A stretch of DNA of 50,159 nt from Sporomusaceae bacterium (lineage in GTDB: Bacteria; Bacillota; Negativicutes; Acidaminococcales; JAJUGR01), in contig JAJUGR010000001.1 of NCBI GenBank assembly GCA_029265905.1, positions 176,118 to 226,276 of the forward strand. The letters are read 5' to 3'. The notes beneath the pieces are model-generated. The model saw nothing but the letters and a program-made list of their open reading frames with translations, ran no database searches and was not told the origin of the DNA. A program made the position numbers and the translations under genes. Shown here one piece after another: positions 25,790 to 36,624 of the stretch. Position 1 is the first letter of the stretch. Every line of letters starts with the position of its first letter.

Positions 25790-27478
25790 TCAGGCGTGCG
25801 CTTTATAGACGCAGCGGCCTTGGAAATAGGTCTCCACAACCTGGAGCTTATCGAGATCGACCGTCCGCACCTGGAACGGGTCTGCGCTTAATATGATAAA
25901 ATCGGCGCCTTTGCCTGGCGCAAGCGCACCAGTCACTCCTTCGGCAAACAGGGCGTAGGCGTTATTGGCCGTGAAGCTAAGGAGCATATCCTCCAGGCTG
26001 GCACGCTCCTTGGCATCCAAGAGGCACGCGGGGTCGTTCGGTGACGTGATGTCGGGCAGGCCATAGGGGGAGCCTGTGGCCAGGTTGCGCGTTACGCCCG
26101 TGTCGATCGCGAGCAGCGGATTCGGCACGATCGTAGCGTGGTAGTCGGAGGACGACGCCACGACGGCGCCGCTGCGGAAAAAGGCGCCCAGGGGGAATTC
26201 TTTTTCCGCCCGCTCGCCTAACAGGCGGCGGTCCACCTTGTCCCACCAGCCTGGCCCTTTGCAGTGCCAGTAGGGCTGGACATTGGCGATCACGCCCAAG
26301 GCGGCGAAGCGGGGGATGTCCTGTTCAGCCACCAGCTGCAGGTGGGTGATCGTATTGCGGAAGTCGCCCGGCAGACAAGCCGCCGTCTTCTCCAGGGCGT
26401 CCAGCGTTTTGCGGACGGCGCCGTCGCCGGTGGCATGTACGTGGATCTGCAGCCCGCGCCGGTTGGCTTCGAGAAATGCCTGTTGCAGCTTATCCTCCTC
26501 CCACAAAAGCGGGCCGTTTTGCGGCGGCTGGCCGGGCGCTGACGGTTCGTAAGGAGCAAGCAGGTGGCTGGTTCCGCCCTCCACGACGCCGTCGGCGAAA
26601 AATTTAGCCGTGGTCAGCTTGATCAGCTTGGTACGGTATTGGGTGCGGATTTTTTCAATTTCGTCGAGTTGTGCGGTTAAGTCTGCACGCGGGCTAATCG
26701 TTGCCGCCGCCCGCACGTGCAGGTGCAGGTCGCCTTCTTGTTCCAACTGGGCAAACGCGGACAAGACCTTGTCGAGCGTGTAGCTGCTCAAGGCCAAAAT
26801 GCCGGTGATGCCGAAACGGTGCATTTTTTCCTGGAACAGGCGCAAGGCCGCTTTATACTGCTCAACTGTGTAATCCGGCAAGGTTACGAGCTTCATGGCG
26901 TTTTCCTTCAGCGTGCCCCAGAGGGCGCCGGTTGCCGGATCGCGCTCGATAACGCCGCCGGCCGGCGAAGGCGTGGCGTCCGTGACGCCCATGGCGGCGA
27001 AGGCGGCCGAGTTGAGCCAGAGCGTATGGCCGTCGTAGGCGCGCAGGATCAGGGGCACCGTGTCTGACAGGGCGTCCAAACGCTCTTTGCGCGGGCCGCG
27101 GCTGGTTTCTTCGCCAGTCAGCGCCGCCCATGACCACCCGCGTCCGTATACGATGGGCAGGTGGGGGTGGCTGTCCAAAAAGTCTTTGACGCAGGCTAAG
27201 TAGTCGGCCATGGTGTTGCCCTTGGTCAAATTGACCTCATAGAGGTCAAGCAGGGATAAGCCGGGCGGGTGCAGGTGGGAGTCGATAAAGCCGGGCATGA
27301 CAAACCGGCCTTCCAGATTAATCTTGTTTTTTGCAGCGGCGTAAACATGACGCAGTTCGTCCGCTGCCCCTACGGCGAGTATTTTCCCCTTGCCGACGGC
27401 CATCGCTTCGGCAAAGGGGTTTTCTTTATTGGCTGTATAAAAGCGGCCGTTGTAGTATAAGGTGTCAGCGCAGTTCAT
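25790..27478 (-). CDS. YtcJ-like amidohydrolase
   Basis: A 562-residue metal-dependent hydrolase of the amidohydrolase-3 group. Metal-binding features are visible: DSHLHPPG after the first strands, HVHATGDGA in the middle (QIHVHATG), THLQLV, and SSDYHATIVPNP near the end. The flanking beta-sandwich is formed by both termini (GRFVMPGFID; GKGADFIILSADPF). Substrate cannot be predicted; relatives include N-substituted formamide and exoenzyme-type hydrolases. No signal peptide, so cytosolic. Monocistronic and divergent from pgm. Confidence 0.88.
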   Translation of the reverse strand: MNCADTLYYNGRFYTANKENPFAEAMAVGKGKILAVGAADELRHVYAAAKNKINLEGRFVMPGFIDSHLHPPGLSLLDLYEVNLTKGNTMADYLACVKDFLDSHPHLPIVYGRGWSWAALTGEETSRGPRKERLDALSDTVPLILRAYDGHTLWLNSAAFAAMGVTDATPSPAGGVIERDPATGALWGTLKENAMKLVTLPDYTVEQYKAALRLFQEKMHRFGITGILALSSYTLDKVLSAFAQLEQEGDLHLHVRAAATISPRADLTAQLDEIEKIRTQYRTKLIKLTTAKFFADGVVEGGTSHLLAPYEPSAPGQPPQNGPLLWEEDKLQQAFLEANRRGLQIHVHATGDGAVRKTLDALEKTAACLPGDFRNTITHLQLVAEQDIPRFAALGVIANVQPYWHCKGPGWWDKVDRRLLGERAEKEFPLGAFFRSGAVVASSSDYHATIVPNPLLAIDTGVTRNLATGSPYGLPDITSPNDPACLLDAKERASLEDMLLSFTANNAYALFAEGVTGALAPGKGADFIILSADPFQVRTVDLDKLQVVETYFQGRCVYKAHA

Positions 27479-27586
27479 AACAGGAAAATCCTCTCTATTT
27501 TCGATAAATTCAGTCGGGTATCAGTCTTATCATAGGCGATTAGACAGGAAGAGACAAGATTATTTTCTTTAGAGGAGGAACAAATT

Positions 27587-29233
<1,647 letters not shown>

Positions 29234-29251
29234 AGCAAAGGAGGGCAGCAG

Positions 29252-29588
29252 ATGGCGGAAAAAGAACAGTTTTATCGTTTGGCAATGGAACAAGTGCGCG
29301 ACTGCATTATCGTCGCCGGATCTGGCGCCCGTAGCCGATTTGGTGCTGAAGCACCATGAATGGTGGAACGGACAGGGCTATCCCCTGGGCTTGCCCGGCA
29401 CGGAAATTCCGCTGGCCTGCCGCATGCTGGCGAGCGTTGACGCCTTTGATGCGATGACCAGCGACCGGCCTTACCGCAAAGCGCTGTCCGACGAGGCGGC
29501 GCTGGCGGAAATCGAGCGGCGCGCCGGCAGGCAGTTTGATCCGGAACTCGTGCGCCTGTTCATCGGGATGACCGCCACCAAGACATAA
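29252..29588 (+). pseudogene. Broken PAS/HD-GYP phosphodiesterase gene (internal deletion plus frameshift)
   Basis: The start is intact: SD AAAGGAGGG, ATG 29252, and a PAS-like beginning (MAEKEQFYRLAMEQVRDCII, then VA). After about 22 codons the reading frame runs into a stop (29357). Shifted to another frame from about 29315, the sequence encodes the C-terminal part of an HD-GYP domain: LVLKHHEWWNGQGYPLGLPG, then IPLACRMLASVDAFDAMTSD and RPYRKAL, ending at 29588. The HD metal residues and most of the PAS domain are missing. The best reading is a deletion of several hundred bases joining the two ends of a former c-di-GMP phosphodiesterase or response gene. A sequencing error cannot explain the missing middle. 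Confidence 0.78.
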
Positions 29589-29617
29589 AAAAAGCCGCCA
29601 GTTGGCGGCTTTTTTTA
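29587..29617. terminator. Bidirectional terminator between the broken HD-GYP gene and the ABC-F gene
   Basis: AAAAAAAGCCGCCA and TGGCGGCTTTTTTT form a perfect 14-bp inverted repeat with a two-base centre. It overlaps the stop codon of the ABC-F gene. Confidence 0.9.
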
Positions 29618-31204
29618 TGCTTTCTTGCTTTCGAGGTATTCGTCGTAGGACATGCGCTTGTCAATGATGCCCGACGGCGTGATTTCGATGATGCGGTTGG
29701 CGATCGTTTGCACAAATTGGTGGTCGTGCGAAGCAAACAAGATTGTGCCTTCATAGTTGATCAGGCCATTGTTCAGGGCGGTGATCGACTCCAAGTCCAG
29801 GTGGTTGGTCGGTTCGTCCAGCAGCAGCACATTGGCGCCGCTCAGCATCATGCGCGACAGCATGCAGCGCACCTTTTCGCCGCCGGACAGGACGCTGACC
29901 GATTTTTGCGTCTCCTCGCCGGAAAACAGCATCCGGCCCAAGAAGCCGCGGATAAAGGTTTCGTCCGGATCGCGCGAGAATTGGCGCAGCCATTCAACCA
30001 AGTTCAGTTCGACGCCGTCAAAGAACTCGTTGTTGTCCTTGGGGAAATAGGCCTGCGTCGTGGTGATGCCCCACTTGAATTGGCCGCTGTCGGCCTGCGT
30101 CTTGCCGGTCAGAATGTCAAACAGGACAGAGTGGGCCATGTTGTCTTCGCTGATGAAGGCGATTTTGTCGCCTTTTTCCAAGCGGAAGGTCATGTTTTGG
30201 AAGACTGGCTGGCCTTCGAGCGATTTGGACAGTTCCTCGACAAACAAGAGCTCATCGCCGGCCGTGCGGTCGGGCTTGAAGGCGATGTACGGGTATTTGC
30301 GGGAGGAAGGCTTAATGTCTTCCAACGTAAGCTTTTCCAAGGTCTTTTTACGCGAGGTGGCTTGGCGCGACTTGGAGGCATTGGCGCTGAAGCGCTGCAC
30401 AAAAGCCTGCAAGTCTTTGATTTTTTCCTCGATCTTTTTGTTTGCATCGCGGGCCAGCTTCAAGGCCAGTTCGCTGGACTCCAGCCAAAAATCATAGTTG
30501 CCGACAAACAGTTGGATTTTGCCGAAGTCGATGTCGACCATGTGCGTGCAGACCTGGTTCAAGAAGTGGCGGTCATGGGAGACAACGATGACGGTGTTGT
30601 CGAAGTTGGCCAAAAATTCTTCCAGCCAGGCGATTGACGCGACGTCCAAATGGTTGGTCGGCTCGTCGAGGAGCAGAATGTCCGGCGAGCCAAACAGGGC
30701 CTGGGCCAACAAGACGCGGACCTTTTCGTCGCCGGAAAGGCTGGCCATCTGCTGTTCGTGCAGCTCAACCGGGATGCCGAGGCCGTTCAACAGCTTAGCG
30801 GCTTCCGTTTCCGCTTCCCAACCGTTCAGGTCGGCAAATTCGCCTTCCAACTCGGAAACGCGCATGCCGTCTTCGTCCGAAAAATCAGCCTTGCTGTACA
30901 GGGCTTCTTTTTCCACCATGATCGAATAGAGGCGTTCGTGGCCCATGATAACCGTCTGCAAGACCGGGTGTTCGTCATAGGCGAAGTGATCCTGCTTCAA
31001 AACGGCCAGGCGTTCGCCGGGCGTGATGTCGATGCTGCCGGTAGACGGCTCGACTTCGCCGGAGAGGATTTTCAAAAAGGTAGACTTGCCGGCGCCGTTG
31101 GCGCCAATGACGCCGTAGCAGTTGCCGTGCGTGAATTTCAGGTTTACGTCCTCAAAGAGCGCCCGCTTCCCAAACCGCAGGCTGATATTATTTGCACTAA
31201 TCAC
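29615..31204 (-). CDS. ABC-F family ATPase (YbiT/YkpA-like)
   Basis: A 529-residue soluble protein with two ABC domains and no membrane part, as in ribosome-associated ABC-F factors. Domain 1 has Walker A GANGAGKST, signature SLSGDEKVR and Walker B LLLDEPTNHLD. A charged linker (about residues 250-310) follows. Domain 2 has signature LSGGEKVR and LLLDEPTNHLD, but its Walker A position reads FISEDNMAHSVLF, with no glycine loop or lysine. It starts with GTG 31204, with AGGAAGG 12 bases upstream. The role may be in translation or ribosome protection; no antibiotic link can be claimed. Confidence 0.88.
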   Translation of the reverse strand: MISANNISLRFGKRALFEDVNLKFTHGNCYGVIGANGAGKSTFLKILSGEVEPSTGSIDITPGERLAVLKQDHFAYDEHPVLQTVIMGHERLYSIMVEKEALYSKADFSDEDGMRVSELEGEFADLNGWEAETEAAKLLNGLGIPVELHEQQMASLSGDEKVRVLLAQALFGSPDILLLDEPTNHLDVASIAWLEEFLANFDNTVIVVSHDRHFLNQVCTHMVDIDFGKIQLFVGNYDFWLESSELALKLARDANKKIEEKIKDLQAFVQRFSANASKSRQATSRKKTLEKLTLEDIKPSSRKYPYIAFKPDRTAGDELLFVEELSKSLEGQPVFQNMTFRLEKGDKIAFISEDNMAHSVLFDILTGKTQADSGQFKWGITTTQAYFPKDNNEFFDGVELNLVEWLRQFSRDPDETFIRGFLGRMLFSGEETQKSVSVLSGGEKVRCMLSRMMLSGANVLLLDEPTNHLDLESITALNNGLINYEGTILFASHDHQFVQTIANRIIEITPSGIIDKRMSYDEYLESKKA

Positions 31205-31417
31205 GTGTTGATTCCGCCTTCCTAATAAGCATACTAATTAAACATATCACAGGTTGTTGGCGCGCGTCAAACGGTATTGCCGCTCTGATCTGCGAGTGCT
31301 GGTTTGTTTGGCCAAACGCGCGGCGATAAAGGGCGGCGCTGCTTGTCTGGCAGGTGCTTTTCCTTTTGCGGCGAATGTATAATAATAATGGCTTTTTCAT
31401 ACGGTGGAGGCAATGTA

Positions 31418-33664
31418 ATGCGATTGGATAGACAGATTGTTTTGCTGACGGCCTTGTTATCCGGGCTTTTGGCCTTGAGCATGGGCTTGTTTGGATTGTT
31501 CAATTTGCGCAGCGCGCATGAAACGGACATGAAAAGAAATCGACTGCTGCTGTATGAGCAATGCGACCGGCAAATTCGGATGCAGGTGGAAATCGCCCTG
31601 TCCTTGCTGGAAGGCGTCTACCAGCAGCAGGTGCGCGGCGAGCTGCCGCCTGCGCAGGCAAAGGCGCAGGCCGCGCAGTTGGTCCGCTCCTTGCGCTACG
31701 GAGAGGAGAACAACTATTTTTGGATAGACGATTACAAAGGGACGAATGTCGTTTTGCCGATCGACCAGCAAGCGGAAGGCAAGAACCGCTACGATTTTCT
31801 TGATTACAAGGGAACGCCCGCCGTGCAACTGGCTCTGGAAGCTGGGCGGCAGCCTGGCGGCGGTTATTTTGACTATTGGTTTCCCAGGCCGGGCGAGGGC
31901 GAGGCGATGCCGAAGCGGGGATACGCGCGGGCGTTCGCTCCCTATGAATGGGTTGTCGGAACGGGCCGCTGGATTGACGACATTGAACGTGAGGCCGCTG
32001 CGCGGCAGCAGCAAAAAGAGCGCGACATGCGCAGCGATTTGATCGGCTTTGTCGCAATCAGCCTGGTCGGCCTGCTGGTTACGGTCGGCATGTCGGTGTT
32101 GCTTGGACGGCGCATTGCGGCGCCGATTCGCGCGATGGCGAATCGCATGCGCGCCGAGGCGGAGGGACGGCCGAGCGAATATCCGGCTGAGGCGGATGGC
32201 GTGGAGGAGGTGCGCGAGCTGTCCTTCGCCTTTGCGCAGATGACCGGCGCCCTCAAAGAACGGCAAATTGCGCTCGTCCGGCAAAACGAAGAACTGTCGG
32301 CTTTGTATGAGGAGGTTTCGGCTACCGAGGAGACCCTTCATGAGCAATTTAAACTGCTGCTGCAAAGTGAAGAACGCTACCGCACGTTGGCTTACTACGA
32401 TGTGCTGACGCATTTGATCAACAGGACGCGGTTTAAAGAGGTGCTTGAGCAGCGGTTGCTTGAGCCGGACGGCACCGGCACGCTGCTTTATTTCGATTTG
32501 GATAATTTTAAAGAAGTCAACGATACGTTCGGCCATCCCTATGGCGACAAGATTCTGCAGATGGTTTCACAACGCCTTTTGGCGGCCACGCCGCAAGAGA
32601 CGACCGTGGCGCGAATCGGCGGCGACGAGTTCACCGTGCTGATGAATTCAGCTGACACGACGGCCGTCATGGCGGCGGTGGAGGCGATCCAGACCGCGTT
32701 TTTGACGCCCTTTTACCTTGATAACAGCCGGCACTACCTCTCCTTTAGCATCGGCATTGCCAGTTGGCCGGCGCACGGCGAAGATGCTGACACCTTGATG
32801 CGGCACGCCGAGCTGGCGCTCTATGATGTAAAGGAAAAAGGGAAGAACATGTGGCGCGTGTTCGGCATTGAGCTGGATGAGGCGCTGCGGAAGCGGCGCC
32901 GCCTGGAAGCCCATCTCGGCGAGGCGGTGGCGCGCCGCGAATTGTTTCTTGTCTACCAGCCGCAGGCAAACGCTGTGAATGGAACCGTTTCCCGGTGCGA
33001 GGCCCTGCTCCGCTGGCAGCATCCGGAAGACGGACTGATTTCGCCGGATGCGTTTATTTCCGTCGCGGAAAAAACCGGGCTCATTATCCCAATTGGCTAC
33101 TGGATATTGGAGCAGGCGGCGCTGTTTGCGCTGCGGCTGGCAAAGCGTCAGGGAGCGGAAAGCGCCATCAGCGTTAACATTTCCGCCGTGCAGCTGGCGG
33201 ACGCCGACTTTGTCGCCGGCGTCGCTCGGGTATTGGAAAATACGGGCTTGCCGCCCTCGCTGCTGGAACTGGAAATCACCGAAAGCGTCATGCTGGCCGA
33301 TTGGCAGGACAGCATCGATAAGTTGCGGCAACTGCGGGCAATGGGCGTGCGGATTGCCTTGGACGATTTCGGCACCGGGTATTCTTCGCTGACCTATTTG
33401 CACCAATTGCCGATTGATGTTTTGAAAGTGGATCGCGCCTTTGTGCAGGGAATTGGCCACATCGGCGGCCGGACGGAAATCCTGTCGACGATTTTGTCGC
33501 TGGCGCACCAACTGCGGCTTCAGGTTGTCGCCGAAGGCGTGGAAACCGAGGAGCAGGTTGCCTTTTTGCGCGGCAGCGGCTGCGATTTCATCCAGGGCTA
33601 TTATTACAGCCGGCCGTTGGTCGAAGCGGAGTACGCTGCCTGGCTAAAAAGGCGGAAAAGCTAG
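31418..33664 (+). CDS. Membrane GGDEF-EAL protein with a Cache sensor
   Basis: A 748-residue two-domain c-di-GMP enzyme. Helix 1 at about residues 7-29, a periplasmic single-Cache (sCache_2-like) sensor with YFWIDDYKGTNVVLP and WVVGTGRWID, helix 2 near 208-228, HAMP, then GGDEF (active RIGGDEF, about 406) and EAL (EALLRW about 529; DDFGTGYSSL about 647). No RxxD inhibition site precedes GGDEF. Both catalytic motifs are intact, so either synthesis or hydrolysis is possible; often one dominates. The start is ATG 31418 with GGTGGAGG upstream; earlier in-frame ATGs (31304, 31388) lack SD support. Confidence 0.9.
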   Translation: MRLDRQIVLLTALLSGLLALSMGLFGLFNLRSAHETDMKRNRLLLYEQCDRQIRMQVEIALSLLEGVYQQQVRGELPPAQAKAQAAQLVRSLRYGEENNYFWIDDYKGTNVVLPIDQQAEGKNRYDFLDYKGTPAVQLALEAGRQPGGGYFDYWFPRPGEGEAMPKRGYARAFAPYEWVVGTGRWIDDIEREAAARQQQKERDMRSDLIGFVAISLVGLLVTVGMSVLLGRRIAAPIRAMANRMRAEAEGRPSEYPAEADGVEEVRELSFAFAQMTGALKERQIALVRQNEELSALYEEVSATEETLHEQFKLLLQSEERYRTLAYYDVLTHLINRTRFKEVLEQRLLEPDGTGTLLYFDLDNFKEVNDTFGHPYGDKILQMVSQRLLAATPQETTVARIGGDEFTVLMNSADTTAVMAAVEAIQTAFLTPFYLDNSRHYLSFSIGIASWPAHGEDADTLMRHAELALYDVKEKGKNMWRVFGIELDEALRKRRRLEAHLGEAVARRELFLVYQPQANAVNGTVSRCEALLRWQHPEDGLISPDAFISVAEKTGLIIPIGYWILEQAALFALRLAKRQGAESAISVNISAVQLADADFVAGVARVLENTGLPPSLLELEITESVMLADWQDSIDKLRQLRAMGVRIALDDFGTGYSSLTYLHQLPIDVLKVDRAFVQGIGHIGGRTEILSTILSLAHQLRLQVVAEGVETEEQVAFLRGSGCDFIQGYYYSRPLVEAEYAAWLKRRKS

Positions 33665-33680
33665 CGCCAATCGAAAAACA

Positions 33681-33741
33681 AAGACCTGTCGTTTTGCCGG
33701 GCTGCCAAAAGCGCCCTGGCTGAAAACGGCAGGTCTTGTTG
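33681..33741. terminator. Bidirectional terminator between the two GGDEF genes
   Basis: AAGACCTGTCGTTTT (33681-33695) pairs with AAAACGGCAGGTCTT (33723-33737) with one wobble; a T-rich tail follows on the plus strand and TTTGTTTTT on the minus strand. Confidence 0.75.
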
Positions 33742-33743
33742 TT

Positions 33744-35252
33744 TTATGGCTGTTCTGAATATTTTGCTGCGACAATCCGGTTTCGCCCTTGCTGCTTGGC
33801 GCGGTAGAGTGCCTGGTCGGCGGCTTGGATGAAGGCAACCTTGGCGGCGTATTGCTGACCAAGCTGCGGATTGTGCGTCGCAACGCCGATGCTGATCGTA
33901 ATTGGCAAAGTCTGATGGCCGACAACAAACGGCGCATTCGCTATCAAGCGGCGCAGACGCTCCGCTGCTGCCACGGCTTTTTCCAAGGGTTGGCCGGATA
34001 AAATAACGGCAAATTCCTCGCCGCCGTAGCGAGTCGGGCAATCAATGCTCCGGAAACTGGTCCGCAGCCGCTGGCCTAATTGCTCCAAGATCGCATCGCC
34101 GACCAAATGGCCATGCCGGTCGTTAAGTTGCTTGAAGTGGTCGATATCGATCATCAGCAAGCTAAGCGGCAGCTTATTGCGCCGCACCTTGTCGAACTCG
34201 CGGCCGAGCACGTAGTCGAATAAACGCCGGTTGCCGAGCTGAGTGAGCGGGTCCGTGAAGGTTAGGCGCTGGATGTTGTTGTATTGGGCTTTCTTTTCCA
34301 ATACGTTGGCCACGTGCTGAATCAGGCGCGCAGCGGCTTCCTCTACCTGCCGGATCTGTGATTCGGCAGCGATCTGTCGCCAGTAGTAGACCACCATGCC
34401 GTGCAGGTTGGTGCGGATGGCAATTGGCACGATGTTAATAAGCTTGCGCCCCTCGCTAGCGCCAAGCGGCTGGCGGATGACAGTCGGTTTGCCGCCGCTG
34501 GTCGGTGTGAGCAGAGCCTGGTTGAGAAAATCACGGGAAAAAGCGTCTTTCAACAGCTGGATGTCATTCATGGAAAAACCGTTGGCAAACACTTCCTGCA
34601 GCAAGTCGTATTCTTTAGTCGGTTCTAAGCCGAAAACAGCCAAGCCGTCTGCTTTGAACAGCGCGGCCAGCTTTTCTCCGAAACGATAGAGCAGCATGCC
34701 GTCGGAGGCGTGTTCAAGCTCCTGCAGTTCGTATAAAAAGGCGTTTTCAATTTGCCAACGTTCGCCTGCTTGCGTGTAGGCTTGCTTTTCCAGCAGAAGG
34801 CCGGCCTGTTTAGCCAGCAGCGACAGGCTAAACACGTCCTGCTCGGAATAGTGGTTCATATTGTGCGAAAAACACTCCAACAGACCGATGAGTCCGGTGG
34901 CGTCGGCGATGGGCAGGCCGACCATCGCGTTGAGCCCGAGGCGCGCCGCATTCGGCCGGAGACGGAAGTTGTAGTACGGCAGATCCGGGATAAAAACCGT
35001 TTGCAATGACGCATATTGCTCGCCGCGGAATTTTTGTTCAAGCGAAACATTGGTTGGCGCGATCAGGCTGTCGAACGCCACGGAGCTGAAAAAGCGCGCT
35101 TTCCGGTCGTATTGGCTTAAAAAAACGTGGTCGGAGGCAGTCAGCCGCTTGGCTTCCCGGACTAGCTCGGACAACGCTTCCGTCACCGGCAGACGCGGAT
35201 TCAAGATGGCGGACAGCGCCGGCAACGATAAGATTCGATTGTGTGAGTCCAA
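33744..35252 (-). CDS. GAF-type sensor diguanylate cyclase
   Basis: A 502-residue soluble protein. Two GAF-like regions (about residues 20-155 and 180-320) precede a GGDEF domain with active YGGEEF (about 428). An inhibition-site motif RSID lies exactly five residues before GGEEF, so product feedback is expected. No membrane helix is visible, so it senses an intracellular signal of unknown kind and makes c-di-GMP. It starts with TTG 35252, preceded by AAAGG about 15 bases upstream. It converges with the membrane GGDEF-EAL gene. Confidence 0.88.
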   Translation of the reverse strand: MDSHNRILSLPALSAILNPRLPVTEALSELVREAKRLTASDHVFLSQYDRKARFFSSVAFDSLIAPTNVSLEQKFRGEQYASLQTVFIPDLPYYNFRLRPNAARLGLNAMVGLPIADATGLIGLLECFSHNMNHYSEQDVFSLSLLAKQAGLLLEKQAYTQAGERWQIENAFLYELQELEHASDGMLLYRFGEKLAALFKADGLAVFGLEPTKEYDLLQEVFANGFSMNDIQLLKDAFSRDFLNQALLTPTSGGKPTVIRQPLGASEGRKLINIVPIAIRTNLHGMVVYYWRQIAAESQIRQVEEAAARLIQHVANVLEKKAQYNNIQRLTFTDPLTQLGNRRLFDYVLGREFDKVRRNKLPLSLLMIDIDHFKQLNDRHGHLVGDAILEQLGQRLRTSFRSIDCPTRYGGEEFAVILSGQPLEKAVAAAERLRRLIANAPFVVGHQTLPITISIGVATHNPQLGQQYAAKVAFIQAADQALYRAKQQGRNRIVAAKYSEQP

Positions 35253-35374
35253 CGCTGATCCAACCTTTCGCGGCTGTTTAGTCTTACAACTTAATACTTA
35301 TTCGCAATAAAAAGTGGTATTCCTGCCGGCGGGACGCAATCACACAATTTGCCCCGAATATCGGTTAATAGCGG

Positions 35375-35403
35375 TTGACAAGGCGGGGCGCACTTGATAC
35401 GCT
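35375..35403 (+). promoter_or_regulatory. Promoter of the queT-queF unit
   Basis: TTGACA (35375-35380), 17 bases, TACGCT (35398-35403). The predicted start near 35410 lies just before the riboswitch. Confidence 0.65.
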
Positions 35404-35420
35404 AAGGTAGAAAATCAATA

Positions 35421-35465
35421 CCAGACAGTTCGTAACCATCCTGTCTATAAACAAAACTACGGAAC
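35421..35465 (+). promoter_or_regulatory. PreQ1-I riboswitch
   Basis: Stem CAGACAG / CTGTCT encloses the loop TTCGTAACCATC, followed by the A-rich tail ATAAACAAAACTACGG. This matches the small preQ1-I aptamer (stem-loop plus A-rich tail forming an H-type pseudoknot). A terminator hairpin follows at 35494-35514, before queT, so preQ1 binding probably stops transcription. The two genes behind it import and make queuosine precursors, which agrees. Confidence 0.85.
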
Positions 35466-35493
35466 GGGTCATTCGGTGCGGATGGCTTTCGTT

Positions 35494-35514
35494 GAGGCGT
35501 AGGGCCTCTTTTTT
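35494..35514 (+). terminator. Expression-platform terminator of the preQ1 riboswitch
   Basis: GAGGC-GTAGG-GCCTC followed by six T, located between the aptamer and queT. The competing antiterminator was not resolved by eye. Confidence 0.75.
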
Positions 35515-35556
35515 GTTTGCGGGTTTGCTGGTGCGAACGAAAAAGGAGCGTGTCTT

Positions 35557-36051
35557 ATGCAAAAGTCCGTTAAAAAACTGACCGTGTCGGCCGTTGTGCT
35601 CGCTTTATATGTCGTGCTTATGGCGATGACGCAAGGGTTTGCCTTTGGGCAATATCAGATTCGCGTGGCGACAGCTTTATACGCACTTGGCGCCCTATAT
35701 CCGTTTTTGGCGCTGCCGCTGGCGCTGGCCAACCTGGTCAGCAATGCGCTCTTGGGCGGCTTAGGCGTGTTGGACATGGTCGGCGGTTTTTGCGTCGGCC
35801 TGATTACGACTCAGGCCGTGAGCTGGGTGCGCGGTCGCGGTTTGCCGGACTGGCTGCTGGCTGTGCCGATCGTACTGGGCCCTGGCTTGCTGGTGCCGGT
35901 ATGGCTGTCTGTTTTGCTCAAGTTGCCGTATGGCGTGTTAGCGATCAGTCTTGTGATGGGACAGCTGTTGCCGGCTGTGATTGGCGTGTTGCTGGTCAAG
36001 CAGCTGGAAGGCTGGCGCGAAAGCGAAGAAGGAGGACGGTTGTATGAATAA
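35557..36051 (+). CDS. queT: QueT-type queuosine precursor transporter (ECF S-component)
   Basis: A 164-residue membrane protein with five to six hydrophobic helices. The N-terminal [20 protein letters not shown] and the [20 protein letters not shown] segment match the QueT family, the substrate-binding unit of an energy-coupling-factor transporter for a 7-deazaguanine. It needs the shared EcfAA'T module, which is not in this window. The preQ1 riboswitch upstream supports the substrate. SD AAGGAG before ATG 35557. Overlaps queF by eight bases. Confidence 0.9.
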   Translation: MQKSVKKLTVSAVVLALYVVLMAMTQGFAFGQYQIRVATALYALGALYPFLALPLALANLVSNALLGGLGVLDMVGGFCVGLITTQAVSWVRGRGLPDWLLAVPIVLGPGLLVPVWLSVLLKLPYGVLAISLVMGQLLPAVIGVLLVKQLEGWRESEEGGRLYE

Positions 36052-36532
36052 CGACAAAGAACGGAGCTTTAAGCAGCTGGGCAGCGCTGAAACCAGGTAC
36101 CCGGACCAGTACGCCCCGCACATGCTGGAAGCCTTTGATAACAAGCATCCCGGCCGTGAATACATGGTCAAATTCAATTGCCCGGAATTCACCAGTTTGT
36201 GCCCGATGACCGGGCAGCCTGATTTTGCCACCATCTATATCTCATATGTGCCTGATAAAAAAATGGTGGAAAGCAAGTCGCTGAAGCTGTATTTGTTCAG
36301 CTTCCGCAATCACGGCGATTTCCATGAGGATTGCGTCAACATCATTGTCAACGACCTGGTGGCGCTTATGGACCCGCTGTATATCGAAGTGTGGGGCAAG
36401 TTCACGCCGCGCGGCGGCATTTCCATTGATCCTTATGTGAACTACGGGAAAGCGGGAACGCGCTGGGCGAAGGTGGCCAGGCGGCGCCTGGAGTGGCACG
36501 ACCTCTATCCGGAGACAGTTGACAACCGTTGA
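36044..36532 (+). CDS. queF: 7-cyano-7-deazaguanine (preQ0) reductase
   Basis: A 162-residue NADPH-dependent nitrile reductase making preQ1 from preQ0 in queuosine synthesis. The catalytic cysteine lies in [13 protein letters not shown], and the family motif [20 protein letters not shown] follows. Length fits the short unimodular QueF of the FolE-like T-fold. The start is ATG 36044, with GAAGGAGG eight bases upstream, inside the end of queT. Product and riboswitch ligand are the same molecule, so the unit is feedback-controlled. Confidence 0.94.
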   Translation: MNNDKERSFKQLGSAETRYPDQYAPHMLEAFDNKHPGREYMVKFNCPEFTSLCPMTGQPDFATIYISYVPDKKMVESKSLKLYLFSFRNHGDFHEDCVNIIVNDLVALMDPLYIEVWGKFTPRGGISIDPYVNYGKAGTRWAKVARRRLEWHDLYPETVDNR

Positions 36533-36566
36533 GGCGTGCGCCTTGCCAGGTGAAACAAAAATGTTT

Positions 36567-36597
36567 AAAAAGCCAGTTGACAGAGTGGCTTTTGTTA
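36567..36597 (+). terminator. Terminator after queF, overlapping the trp promoter
   Basis: AAAAGCCA (36568-36575) and TGGCTTTT (36586-36593) form a perfect 8-bp stem with a T-rich tail. The -35 of the next promoter lies in its loop. Confidence 0.65.
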
Positions 36598-36606
36598 GAT
36601 TAAAAT
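36577..36606 (+). promoter_or_regulatory. Promoter of the trp operon
   Basis: TTGACA (36577-36582), 18 bases, TAAAAT (36601-36606). Transcription would begin about 15-20 bases before the T-box leader. Confidence 0.7.
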
Positions 36607-36624
36607 CAAGTTAATAGCAAACAA

